From contig NZ_JBHSBU010000001.1 in NCBI RefSeq assembly GCF_042650885.1, positions 4,464,001 to 4,528,000 of the forward strand: a stretch of 64,000 nucleotides of DNA, written 5' to 3'. The notes beneath the pieces are model-generated. The model saw only the letters and a list, made by a program, of their open reading frames with translations, was not told the origin of the DNA and made no database searches. Position numbers and translations under genes: made by a program. This document shows positions 1-7,990 of the stretch, one piece after another (positions within the stretch are counted from its first letter, which is position 1; every line of letters begins with the position of its first letter). The DNA is from Chitinimonas_A lacunae (lineage in GTDB: Bacteria > Pseudomonadota > Gammaproteobacteria > Burkholderiales > Chitinimonadaceae).

Positions 1-253
1 GGTCGATCCGGCCGTGGCCTGTACCGGCGATGGCAAGGGCGGAACCGGGACCGAGACCACCCGGGTATTCAGCGAAGCCGATTTCGCCGCCACCGGCATC
101 GCCGGCCGCTGCCTGGCCAAGCTTGCTGCCGAGCCGCTGCAACTGTGGGCAGCCGACGTCAAGGTGGTCGATACCGCCAACCAGAATGTCGGGCAGGCCA
201 TCAACTTTATCGCCGCTACCCCCTACTTCCAGCTTGAAAAGGGAAGGGACTGA
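1..253 (+). CDS. C-terminal end of a DUF1800-type protein (partial)
   Basis: The reading frame is open from base 2 to a TGA at 251-253, giving the last 83 residues of a protein cut by the window edge. The tail, with AINFIAATPYFQ shortly before the stop, resembles the end of DUF1800 proteins. The next gene is a DUF1501 protein two bases downstream, and DUF1800-DUF1501 pairs are common in proteobacteria. The identification rests mainly on this pairing, because no diagnostic domain lies in the visible part. The function of the family is poorly known; the pair is usually exported. Confidence 0.5.
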   Translation, partial: VDPAVACTGDGKGGTGTETTRVFSEADFAATGIAGRCLAKLAAEPLQLWAADVKVVDTANQNVGQAINFIAATPYFQLEKGRD

Positions 254-255
254 GC

Positions 256-1734
256 ATGAACCGTCGCGAATTTCTGGCTAACGTCCTCAAGACCGGTGTC
301 CTGGCGCTGCCCGGACTGCCGACCTGGGCCAGCGCCGATGCGCTGGCCGGTGTGGCCACGCTGCGCCGCACCCTGGTCAATGTGACCCTGCCCGGTGGCC
401 CCGACATGCGCCATCTGCTGCCGCCCCGCATCGCCACCGGCGAGCCGGCCGACAGCTACGCCAGCGCCTACTGGCTGGCGCGTGCCCGCAGTCATGGCAT
501 CACGACGCCCGGTCTCGAAGGGTCGCTGGCGCGCTGGAACGAAGCCTACGACCAATTGCTCGACCCCTATACCAAGCAGCCGCTCAATGTCGGTATGCTG
601 AAAAGCTGTGGCTGGTTGAAGGCCATGTGGGATGCGGGTCATGTGGCATTTATCAATAATGTGGTCGGTGCCGACAGCCGCGATCATTCGCATGCCCTGC
701 TGGTGCTCGACCAGGGCGACCGCAGCTCCTCGGCCAACGATTTCAGTAAGCCCGGTTGGGGCGGCCGTCTGGCGGCGCTACTGGGCGGCGACGCCCGGGT
801 GGCGGCACTGACCACCAGTCCGCGCCGCTTCTGCCTGTCGCCGGCGGCGGGCAATCCCAGCCATGGTGCCAGCGATCTGACCCTGTCGGTCCGCGATTCG
901 CGCAATCTGGGCCTGCCTGACAATGTGCTCAAGCCCGATGCCAAGCCATGGGAAATCACCAGCCCGCCCAATGTGATGGCACGGGCGCTCAAAGCCTATT
1001 ACGCGGCACGCAACTGGTCGGCCGACAGTCCGTATGCCCGCTTTGCGCTCCATGAGGAATCGCTGCGCAGTGCCGGTGAAAAGCTCAAGGCCCGGCTCGG
1101 TACGGCTGAAACGGGCGCCAATGCCCTGTTGCCGGTGCCCGATGCGATCCGCGCCCTCTATACCGCCCAGGCCGGCCAGCCCGCTCCGCCCGGACCACGC
1201 CAGTATTGGGGCCGCCAGATGCGCAATCTGCACGATCTGGTGGCGGTCTCGGACATCCTCAATACCCCGGTGGTCTCGCTCGAATACGGTGGCTGGGATA
1301 CCCACCAGAACGAGAAAAACACCATCGAATCGAACCTGCGCGATCTGTTCGGCACCAATATGGGCTTCGATGCGCTGTATCAGAATCTGGCGCCGGCTGC
1401 CCGCAGCAATCTGGTCTTCGTGATCGCTGGCGAATTCGGCCGCCAGCTTGCCGCCAACGGCGACGGCGGCACCGACCACGGCCGTGGCAGCACCTTTATC
1501 GTGATCGGCGATTCGGTCCGTGGCGGCATCTACGGCAATATGTTCCCCGAGTCGGAAAAAGCCTTGTTCAGCCGTGGCCGCAACGACGACATCAAGGGCC
1601 TGACCGGGATCGAGCATCTGTTCGGTGCCGTGGCCGACTGGGTGGCGCGTGGCGATACCGGCAATCTGGTGGCCAACCGCAATACCAGCCTGCTCGAAGC
1701 CGGTGTCGATCTGAAGAAGCTGTTCATCGCCTGA
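256..1734 (+). CDS. DUF1501 family exported protein
   Basis: A 492-residue protein. It opens with MNRREFL followed by a hydrophobic stretch, which looks like a twin-arginine signal, so export through Tat is likely. Family hallmarks are visible: EYGGWDTHQNE near residue 350 and a TDHGRG...GDSVRGG block near residue 410. These resemble the metal-binding core of alkaline-phosphatase-fold proteins. The start is only two bases after the upstream stop, so the two genes should be co-translated. A rho-independent terminator follows at 1793-1830. The exact substrate is unknown. Confidence 0.85.
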   Translation: MNRREFLANVLKTGVLALPGLPTWASADALAGVATLRRTLVNVTLPGGPDMRHLLPPRIATGEPADSYASAYWLARARSHGITTPGLEGSLARWNEAYDQLLDPYTKQPLNVGMLKSCGWLKAMWDAGHVAFINNVVGADSRDHSHALLVLDQGDRSSSANDFSKPGWGGRLAALLGGDARVAALTTSPRRFCLSPAAGNPSHGASDLTLSVRDSRNLGLPDNVLKPDAKPWEITSPPNVMARALKAYYAARNWSADSPYARFALHEESLRSAGEKLKARLGTAETGANALLPVPDAIRALYTAQAGQPAPPGPRQYWGRQMRNLHDLVAVSDILNTPVVSLEYGGWDTHQNEKNTIESNLRDLFGTNMGFDALYQNLAPAARSNLVFVIAGEFGRQLAANGDGGTDHGRGSTFIVIGDSVRGGIYGNMFPESEKALFSRGRNDDIKGLTGIEHLFGAVADWVARGDTGNLVANRNTSLLEAGVDLKKLFIA

Positions 1735-1792
1735 ACGGCGAACTGCACAACCACAAGAGAACTAGCCCTAGTTCCCCATTCGCGCACACTGA

Positions 1793-1830
1793 GCCTGCCG
1801 GTTTCCCCCAACTGGCAGGCGTTTTTGTTT
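1793..1830 (+). terminator. Rho-independent terminator after the DUF1501 gene
   Basis: GCCTGCC at 1793-1799 pairs with GGCAGGC at 1814-1820, followed by GTTTTTGTTT. It sits 59 bases after the stop and closes the DUF1800-DUF1501 operon. Confidence 0.8.
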
Positions 1831-2271
1831 CTAAATTGTCCCTGTCTGTTTCTGTATCTAGCAGATAATTTGCTTGATTTTTGTATCCAACACGAAACTC
1901 CCCTGCAGGCCAGCTCAGGCATCGCTCCGCCTCTTCCTTTCCTCGTGAACCGCAGTAGGGACACGGACATCCAGCGTCATGCCGCTTGGCGATAAAGGGA
2001 TTCTGCAAGGCTGGTGGGACTGATCGATCTGGATGTCCAAGCGGATGTTGAGGTGGTTGCGGCGGTGCGGAGAAGGATGATTTCCGCTTGGTTCGTGAGC
2101 ACGATTGGCGCAGGGATTCGACTGCGCTGGACGCGGTTTTGAGGGCGGCCGGGTCGCACTGCTGCCCATCGTATTTGCTGTACCTGCCGTTTCACGACAG
2201 TTTTTTACAACTAACCGACATACGGTGACTCGCGGTCATTGCGCTGGTTTTTTATGGGAATAAAAAAATCG

Positions 2272-2299
2272 AGCGGCCAAGCCATGGCCGCTTTTTTTA
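2272..2299 (+). terminator. Orphan terminator hairpin
   Basis: AGCGGCC (2272-2278) pairs with GGCCGCT (2286-2292) around a 7-base loop and runs into a T-tract. An A-run at 2262-2268 precedes it, so it could act in both directions. No coding region ends near it, which leaves an untranslated transcript as the possible source. Confidence 0.7.
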
Positions 2300-2778
2300 T
2301 TGTCTAACAGAACCGTCCAGGTCCGGGCAGGGAGAGCCATCCGCAGCAGACAAAGCAGAGAGGTTTTGTTGCTGACGGATAGATGACAGCGTAGCCCCGA
2401 AAAAATACGGGAATATTTGGCGGGTTGTACAGCCGGAACCGGTCGTTAATTGGTCTTCCTTCGGTCCGGTTGTCGTGTGATGAAAAGCCTTCTACTGTCT
2501 CGCTACGACGGCATATCGATATTTGCGATAGTTGTTTCGTAAATATCCCATTTCTAATAAATAGATATTTCCGCTCACTTCTACGTGCCGTTCCGGGTCG
2601 CCGACTGCGACCGATTTTTTTATCCCTGTACTGTGTTCTCGTCCTCATCCAGGTATTTGCCGGCTGACAGACCAGGAGGGGAACGGCTCGCCCGGTATCA
2701 GCCTACTAGGGCGGATTCTTCCTGGCGGTCTTTGGGCCGGGCATCGCATTTCTTGATCCAACAAGTTGTTCCAGCTCG

Positions 2779-2817
2779 CGCCACGGGGTGCGATGCGCCA
2801 GGGAAAGCCCCGTGGCG
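2779..2817 (+). promoter_or_regulatory. Leader hairpin before the transglutaminase gene
   Basis: CGCCACGGGG (2779-2788) and CCCCGTGGCG (2808-2817) form a perfect 10-bp stem with a 19-base loop, 35 bases upstream of the start codon and outside the ribosome site (CAGGAGG at 2836-2842). There is no T-tract, so it is more likely a messenger leader structure than a terminator. Confidence 0.45.
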
Positions 2818-2852
2818 GTGCAGCGGAACGGCATTCAGGAGGTTGAATAACG

Positions 2853-4361
2853 ATGAAAACCAACCGTCTTACGCTTATCGCTTTGTGTGTGGCCACGTTG
2901 GGGGTGGCGCATGCCGAGTCGGAGCTCAGTGAGGAAAGCATCCGCGCCTTTATGGAGCGTTTCCACCGCGATCCCGCCACGGTCATGGACCAGTTGCCGG
3001 AGAAAAGCGGGGCAGGGGCTGCGCGGTTCTCGGCCAGCGACGTGGAGAACCGGGTGTATGTCGACCAGAAGACCGCCATGCGCGACTGGATGGTCGGCAA
3101 TAGCCAGCCGCCGGGCAATGCGGCCCAGATCGCGCCGATCCACTACGGCAACGACAACCCGGCCCGGCTGGTCGATAACGGCGCGCAGATCGTCTCCAAC
3201 GTCCATACCATCGATTCGGCCAATCTCCGCAGTGCGCGGCTGACGGCGCAGCCGTGGTCCGATACCTATTGGCCGCTCTACAACGGCTCGCTGTCCAACC
3301 GCTATGCCGATGCGCGCCAGTGGAACTATCCGACCGCGACCTGGAAGGATTACTGGAATTTCGCCCATCAGATTTTCCCGATCACCACCTATGTCGGCGC
3401 GCAGATGAATCTGCTGTCGCCGGCGGAGAAGTACGACCTGCTGGTGGGGGATGTGGGCTACAACCTGACGGTGCAGATGTGGAATTCGGGCAAGCGCTAC
3501 TACGACGCCTACGGCAAGGTCGAGGCCTGGATGGGGCTGTGTCACGGTTGGGCCGCCGCGTCCTATACCCTGCCACGGCCGAAGAAGTCGCTTGAGCTGA
3601 CCGGGGTCAACGGTCACAAGATGACCTTCTACCCATCCGATATCAAGGCGCTCGGCACCTTGCTGTGGTCCAACGCCTCACCGGGCGTGCGTTTCGTCGG
3701 CGGGCGCTGCAATACCAAGAACCCGGCCAAGGATGCCAATGGCCGCATCATCGATCAGTATTGCTTCGACAGTAATCCGGGCAGCTGGCACCAGGCGGTG
3801 ATCAACCAGATCGGTATCAGCAAGCGCAGCTTCATCTTCGATGCCACCTACGACTACGAGGTATGGAACCAGCCGGTGCTGGGCTACAGCCTGGTCTACT
3901 TCAATCCGCAGACCAACCAGACCTTTGCCACCGCCCGTCAGGCGATGATTGCCCGCTCGGCCTATACCAGCGACAAGTTCAAGAACTACCGCGACCAGAA
4001 CGGCCAATACATCGTTGGCGTGCGGATGCGGATCGACTATATGAACGAGAACTCGCCGTCGCATCGGACCACCGATAGTCCGGCCTACGACAGCATCAGC
4101 GCCGTCACCTATACCTACGACCTGGAACTCGACGCCGCCGGCAAGATTCTGGGCGGCGAATGGTATAGCAACCGTCATCCGGACTTCATGTGGACGCCGG
4201 CACCGAATGCCCGGGCCATCTCCTATTACAACCCGTACTACAACTGGACCGCCGGAACGCCGCTGCCAGCGGGCTATAAGGCCTACGCGCCGTATACCTC
4301 GCGCTATTCGCAACCGATCACCAATATCGTCGAGCAGCTCTTCCGCTGGGCCAGCCAGTAA
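2853..4361 (+). CDS. Secreted transglutaminase-elicitor-like protein
   Basis: A 502-residue protein with a signal peptide over residues 1-21, cut after AHA. The body resembles the transglutaminase elicitor family, known from oomycete GP42-type enzymes and some Vibrio proteins, which crosslink proteins between Gln and Lys side chains. The GLCHGWA segment places a catalytic Cys at 230; H313 (SWH) and D330 (FIFDATYD) are good candidates for the rest of the triad. VWNQPVLGYSLVY at 337-349 matches the oomycete Pep-13 surface segment at 7 of 13 positions. The start is set by CAGGAGG eleven bases upstream. It appears monocistronic and is closed by the terminator at 4415-4451. Enzyme activity is inferred from these motifs. 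Confidence 0.75.
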   Translation: MKTNRLTLIALCVATLGVAHAESELSEESIRAFMERFHRDPATVMDQLPEKSGAGAARFSASDVENRVYVDQKTAMRDWMVGNSQPPGNAAQIAPIHYGNDNPARLVDNGAQIVSNVHTIDSANLRSARLTAQPWSDTYWPLYNGSLSNRYADARQWNYPTATWKDYWNFAHQIFPITTYVGAQMNLLSPAEKYDLLVGDVGYNLTVQMWNSGKRYYDAYGKVEAWMGLCHGWAAASYTLPRPKKSLELTGVNGHKMTFYPSDIKALGTLLWSNASPGVRFVGGRCNTKNPAKDANGRIIDQYCFDSNPGSWHQAVINQIGISKRSFIFDATYDYEVWNQPVLGYSLVYFNPQTNQTFATARQAMIARSAYTSDKFKNYRDQNGQYIVGVRMRIDYMNENSPSHRTTDSPAYDSISAVTYTYDLELDAAGKILGGEWYSNRHPDFMWTPAPNARAISYYNPYYNWTAGTPLPAGYKAYAPYTSRYSQPITNIVEQLFRWASQ

Positions 4362-4414
4362 ACGGCCCGGTAATAGGTTTCCTGGCCGGATGACACGGCC
4401 GGCCTGGGAAACGG

Positions 4415-4451
4415 AAAAAGCGACGGGCGCTGCGGCATCCGTCGCTTTTTT
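4415..4451. terminator. Bidirectional terminator
   Basis: AAAAAGCGACGG (4415-4426) pairs with CCGTCGCTTTTTT (4439-4451). The A-run and T-run on either side let it serve both the transglutaminase gene and the convergent chemoreceptor gene. Confidence 0.85.
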
Positions 4452-4523
4452 CTGTTGATTCACCCGGCAAGCTCGGACCCGCTGACACATCAGTCCGATG
4501 GGGTGACGAGTTGCCCTGGCCGA

Positions 4524-6158
4524 TCAGGCGAGCTTGAAGCGCGAGACGGCGTTGTCGAGGTCGAGCGCGAGCTGGCGCAGGTCCTCGGCCGTTTCGGCGG
4601 TGGCCTCGACCGCGAGGCTGTTTTCCTGGCTCATTCGGGCGATCCGCTCGACATTGCCGGCCACGTCGTTGGCCACCACGGTCTGTTCCTTGAGGGCGTC
4701 GCTGATGTCAGTCACCGCCCGCACCACCCGGTTCGACCCTTCGCGGATATGGCCAATGGCATCGCCGGCCTGACTGGCCAGGGTCATGCCCTGTTCGACC
4801 TGTCCCACGCCTTCGTTCATATCGCGTACCGCGCTGCCGGTACCGGCCTGGATTTTGGCGATCATGCTGGCGATTTCCTGGGTGCTGCTGGTGGTGCGCT
4901 CGGCGAGCTTGCGCACTTCATCGGCCACCACGGCAAAGCCGCGCCCGGTCTCGCCGGCGCGGGCTGCTTCGATGGCGGCGTTGAGTGCCAGCAGATTGGT
5001 CTGGTCGGCGATTTCCTTGATCACATTGACGATGCTGCTGATCTGCGCTGCCTGGGTGCCCAGTTCGGTGACGCTGTGGGAGGCGGTGCGCACGGTGCCG
5101 GCGATTTCCTCGATGCTGGCGACCGTCCGTTGGATCACGGCGCCGCCCTCGTTGGAAATTCGGCCTGATTCGGCCGAGGTATGGTGGGCTTCCTTGGCCG
5201 AGTCGGCCACGTGGTTGATGCTGACGGTGAGCTGCTGCACCGCGGCAGCCATCGAGGAGGCGGCGCTGCTTTGTTCGCGGGCACCGCTGGCGACCCGCTC
5301 CGAGCTGGTGGAAATCTGCGCCGCGCCGTCGAGCAGTTGGCGGGCGCTGCGGCGCACGCCGCCCAGCAGTTCATTGAGCTGGCTTTGCATATGGGCAAAT
5401 GAGCGCATCAGGGTGCCGATCTCATCTTGGCTGCCCACGTCGATCCGACGCGAAAAGTCGCCGTTGGCGGCGGCATCGACCACCCGGATCGCTTCGCCGA
5501 TCCGCCGGCTCAGCGCCCTGGAAACTCGCCAGGCGGCAAACATCCCGATCACACCGGCAAGCACGCCGCCGATCAGCAGCATCCACAGGGTCTGCGATTT
5601 GGCCGCATCGGCCTCCTGCTCGCGGCTGGCAAGCAGACGGGCTTCCTCGGCGGCAATCGTGCTCAGCAGGGTTCGCATCCGGTCCATCTTGACCTGGCCC
5701 TCGGCCTTGGCGGCATCGACGATCACTGCATCGATGGTGACCGCACCGCTGGCCACGCTGCGTCGCTGGGCGATGGCCGGCTCGACGTTCTGTTTCAGCC
5801 AGGTGGTCTTGAGCTGTTCCAGTTCGGCCAGCTGGGTCTGTTGCTTGGGGTTGTCGCTGGTCAGTTGCTTGATGAGGGCAAACGACTGGCTGAACTCCTT
5901 CTCGCCCGCTTGCAAGGGGGCGAGAAAACCATCGGTACCCGTCAGCAGAAAACCGCGCAGCCCGGTTTCGATATTGACCAGGGCAGTCAGCAGCTTCTCG
6001 CTTTCAAGCAGCACGGTATAGGTGTGATTGGTCTGCTGCACGGCCTTGCCGACCCGGTTGAAGTTGGTCGCCGTGACGATCAGCAGTAGCAGCATGATCA
6101 ACAGAATCACCCCGAAACTTATAAAGAGACGATGGGCGATCTTGAGGTGTTTAAGCAT
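4524..6158 (-). CDS. Methyl-accepting chemotaxis protein with CHASE3-type sensor
   Basis: A 544-residue chemoreceptor. There is a membrane segment at about 8-30, a helical periplasmic CHASE3-like domain at about 40-180 (RGFLLTGTDGFL is typical), a second membrane segment at about 190-212, HAMP to about 265, and the signalling domain to the end. The kinase-contact hairpin carries EIADQTNLLALNAAIEAARA. I start at the Met preceded by AGGAGGAAGTT; the open frame continues upstream without a better site. The receptor should relay an unknown periplasmic signal to CheA/CheW. It is transcribed alone and convergent with the transglutaminase gene. Confidence 0.92.
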   Translation of the reverse strand: MLKHLKIAHRLFISFGVILLIMLLLLIVTATNFNRVGKAVQQTNHTYTVLLESEKLLTALVNIETGLRGFLLTGTDGFLAPLQAGEKEFSQSFALIKQLTSDNPKQQTQLAELEQLKTTWLKQNVEPAIAQRRSVASGAVTIDAVIVDAAKAEGQVKMDRMRTLLSTIAAEEARLLASREQEADAAKSQTLWMLLIGGVLAGVIGMFAAWRVSRALSRRIGEAIRVVDAAANGDFSRRIDVGSQDEIGTLMRSFAHMQSQLNELLGGVRRSARQLLDGAAQISTSSERVASGAREQSSAASSMAAAVQQLTVSINHVADSAKEAHHTSAESGRISNEGGAVIQRTVASIEEIAGTVRTASHSVTELGTQAAQISSIVNVIKEIADQTNLLALNAAIEAARAGETGRGFAVVADEVRKLAERTTSSTQEIASMIAKIQAGTGSAVRDMNEGVGQVEQGMTLASQAGDAIGHIREGSNRVVRAVTDISDALKEQTVVANDVAGNVERIARMSQENSLAVEATAETAEDLRQLALDLDNAVSRFKLA

Positions 6159-6174
6159 AACTTCCTCCTGTAAA

Positions 6175-6189
6175 CCGAATTTTATTCGG
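6175..6189 (-). promoter_or_regulatory. Palindrome in the chemoreceptor leader
   Basis: CCGAATTTTATTCGG is a 6-bp inverted repeat with a 3-base spacer, directly upstream of the chemoreceptor ribosome site. It could be an operator or a small leader hairpin. I recognise no known regulator for it. Confidence 0.3.
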
Positions 6190-6396
6190 GGTGTGGTTCG
6201 AGCATAGTCATTGCCCGATGCAATAAAAGGCGAGGAAGGAGGAAGCATGCCGCAGACGTGGCATCGACACTTTCCCTTAAGGGATAGCGCCAATCGCCGC
6301 CCCCGCCGGGCAGGGTTAGATTGCCTGGGCGCATGGCGCAGGCGCTGCCCGGCGGGTGGCGTCCCAACCGATAATAAATTGACGAGAGGATGATCG

Positions 6397-7464
6397 ATGA
6401 AGATGACCGCTTCACGCTGGCTGCTGTCGGCAGCATTCGTATTGGCCACCCAGGCGGCCTGGGCTGCCGATAAGCTGCCCAATATCCGTATCCTGGCCAC
6501 CGGCGGCACGATTGCCGGCAGTGGTGCCACCAGCACCACCACGGTCGGCTATACCGCTGCCACCGTTGGTGTGCAGAAACTGATCGACGCTGTGCCGGAA
6601 ATGAAAACCGTCGCCAATGTCAGCGGCGAGCAGGTGTTCCAGATCGCCAGCGAAAATATGAGCAACGAGCACTGGCTCAAGCTGGCCAAACGGGTCAACG
6701 AGCTGTTGGGCCAGGATGATGTCGATGGCGTGGTGATCACCCACGGCACCGATACCCTCGAAGAAACCAGTTATTTCCTCAATCTGACCGTCAAGAGCAA
6801 GAAGCCCGTGGTGCTGGTCGGCTCGATGCGGCCGTCCACCGCGATCTCGGCCGATGGCCCGATCAATCTGTATAACGCAGTGATCCTGGCCGGCAGCCCC
6901 GACGCCCGTGGCCGTGGCGTGCTGGTGTCGCTCAATGACCAGATCAGCGCCGCACGCGAGGTGAGCAAGACCAATACCTCGACCATGGATACCTTCCGCA
7001 GTCCCGATCTCGGCATGCTGGGCTATATGCAGGGCAATAAGGCGTATTTCTACCGCAGCCCGAGCCGGCGCCATACCGCCGACGCCGAATTCGATGTCAG
7101 CAAGCTCGACCGGCTGCCGCAGGTCGATATCGTCTACGGCTACGCCAACGTCAACCGGGTGGCGGTCGATGCCCACCTGAAAGCCGGCGTCGCCGGGCTG
7201 GTCCATGCCGGTGTCGGCAACGGCAGCCTGGCCAATACGGTCAAGCCCGCGCTGGTCGATGCACGCAAGCAAGGCGTGATGGTGGTCCGCGCTTCGCGCA
7301 CCGGCAGCGGCATCGTGACCCGCAATGGCGAGGCCAATGACGATGAACTCGACTTTGTCGCAGCCGACAATCTGAGCCCGCAAAAAGCCCGCATCCTGCT
7401 GATGCTGGCCCTGACCAAGACCCGCGACAGCCGCGAAGTGCAGCGCATGTTCCGCGAGTACTAA
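6397..7464 (+). CDS. ansB: Periplasmic L-asparaginase, type II
   Basis: A 355-residue protein with a signal peptide ending near AWA (residue 23). It hydrolyses asparagine to aspartate and ammonia in the periplasm. The two asparaginase signatures are present: ATGGTIAG with the nucleophile T38, and HGTDT with T118 and D119. Length and the C-terminal REVQRMFREY fit type II enzymes. A GAGAGG ribosome site lies just upstream of the chosen ATG. It is monocistronic and ends at a strong terminator (7499-7530). Confidence 0.95.
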   Translation: MKMTASRWLLSAAFVLATQAAWAADKLPNIRILATGGTIAGSGATSTTTVGYTAATVGVQKLIDAVPEMKTVANVSGEQVFQIASENMSNEHWLKLAKRVNELLGQDDVDGVVITHGTDTLEETSYFLNLTVKSKKPVVLVGSMRPSTAISADGPINLYNAVILAGSPDARGRGVLVSLNDQISAAREVSKTNTSTMDTFRSPDLGMLGYMQGNKAYFYRSPSRRHTADAEFDVSKLDRLPQVDIVYGYANVNRVAVDAHLKAGVAGLVHAGVGNGSLANTVKPALVDARKQGVMVVRASRTGSGIVTRNGEANDDELDFVAADNLSPQKARILLMLALTKTRDSREVQRMFREY

Positions 7465-7498
7465 GCAACGCTACCGATTCCAACGCGTGTTCCCTGAT

Positions 7499-7530
7499 GC
7501 CCCGCTGGCTAACGCCACGGGGCTTTTTTT
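7499..7530 (+). terminator. Terminator after ansB
   Basis: GCCCCGCTGGC and GCCACGGGGC form a stem over 7499-7523, followed by seven T residues at 7524-7530. Confidence 0.85.
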
Positions 7531-7628
7531 CTGCACCGTTTGCGCTGAAGCAGCGAAAAACGCCTGTCTGATCAGTGGTTTGAGCATTTTTGCCACGCTG
7601 CCCGAAGAAAAGTTACAGCGAGTGCTTG

Positions 7629-7649
7629 CAAATGAGAATGGTTATCGTT
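7629..7649 (+). promoter_or_regulatory. Probable Fur box before the siderophore receptor
   Basis: CAAATGAGAATGGTTATCG closely follows the Fur consensus of repeated GATAAT/ATTATC hexamers. It lies about 340 bases upstream of the receptor start, leaving a long leader. Iron repression of the receptor-VOC-piuC operon is the expected consequence. Confidence 0.75.
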
Positions 7650-7990
7650 AGTATGCACTCATCGAACGACACGGTCCGCAGCGGTTGCGATCGGGAAGCT
7701 CTTCGGGGCGGACGGTGTCGGTCGATACGACAAGCGTTGTGGCGGCTCCTCACCGCCTTGCCGTTTGACTCGTTACCCATCCCACTACCGTCTCCCCGGA
7801 CGGCCCCGGCCCGAGCCAATCGGGCCGGTCTTCTTTTGTAGACCGGGGAGGTGGCGGAGGAGGAAACGCCGCGTCCATCCGCACCAGGCAGCAGACCTGA
7901 ACCGGGCGGGCGCCGAGACGGCACAGCCAGCGTCCGCATGGTTGTGCCTTGCTTGTCCTACATCGTCATCCTCAAGAGGTTTACATCGCC

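Larger units (their letters stand above)
1831..2852. other. Gene-poor 1 kb region
   Basis: I find no convincing coding region here. Short frames on both strands lack ribosome sites and recognisable families. The stretch 2400-2600 is AT-richer than its surroundings. It holds an orphan terminator (2272-2299) and a structured leader in front of the next gene (2779-2817). A minus-strand frame at 1724-2008 encodes CPCPYCGSR, which looks like half of a zinc ribbon, but nothing else supports it. Confidence 0.5.

Noticed and set aside
1724..2008. Minus-strand frame with CPCPYCGSR, like a zinc ribbon of a transposase
   Set aside because: Only one Cys pair, the frame runs through the DUF1501 terminator, and no transposase residues follow.
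2680..2850. c-di-GMP (GEMM) riboswitch in the transglutaminase leader
   Set aside because: The conserved GEMM core segments are absent despite a strong hairpin.
6360..6396. Flagellar sigma-28 -10 element (CCGATAAT) before ansB
   Set aside because: No matching -35 TAAAG at the required distance, and asparaginase is not a flagellar-class gene.
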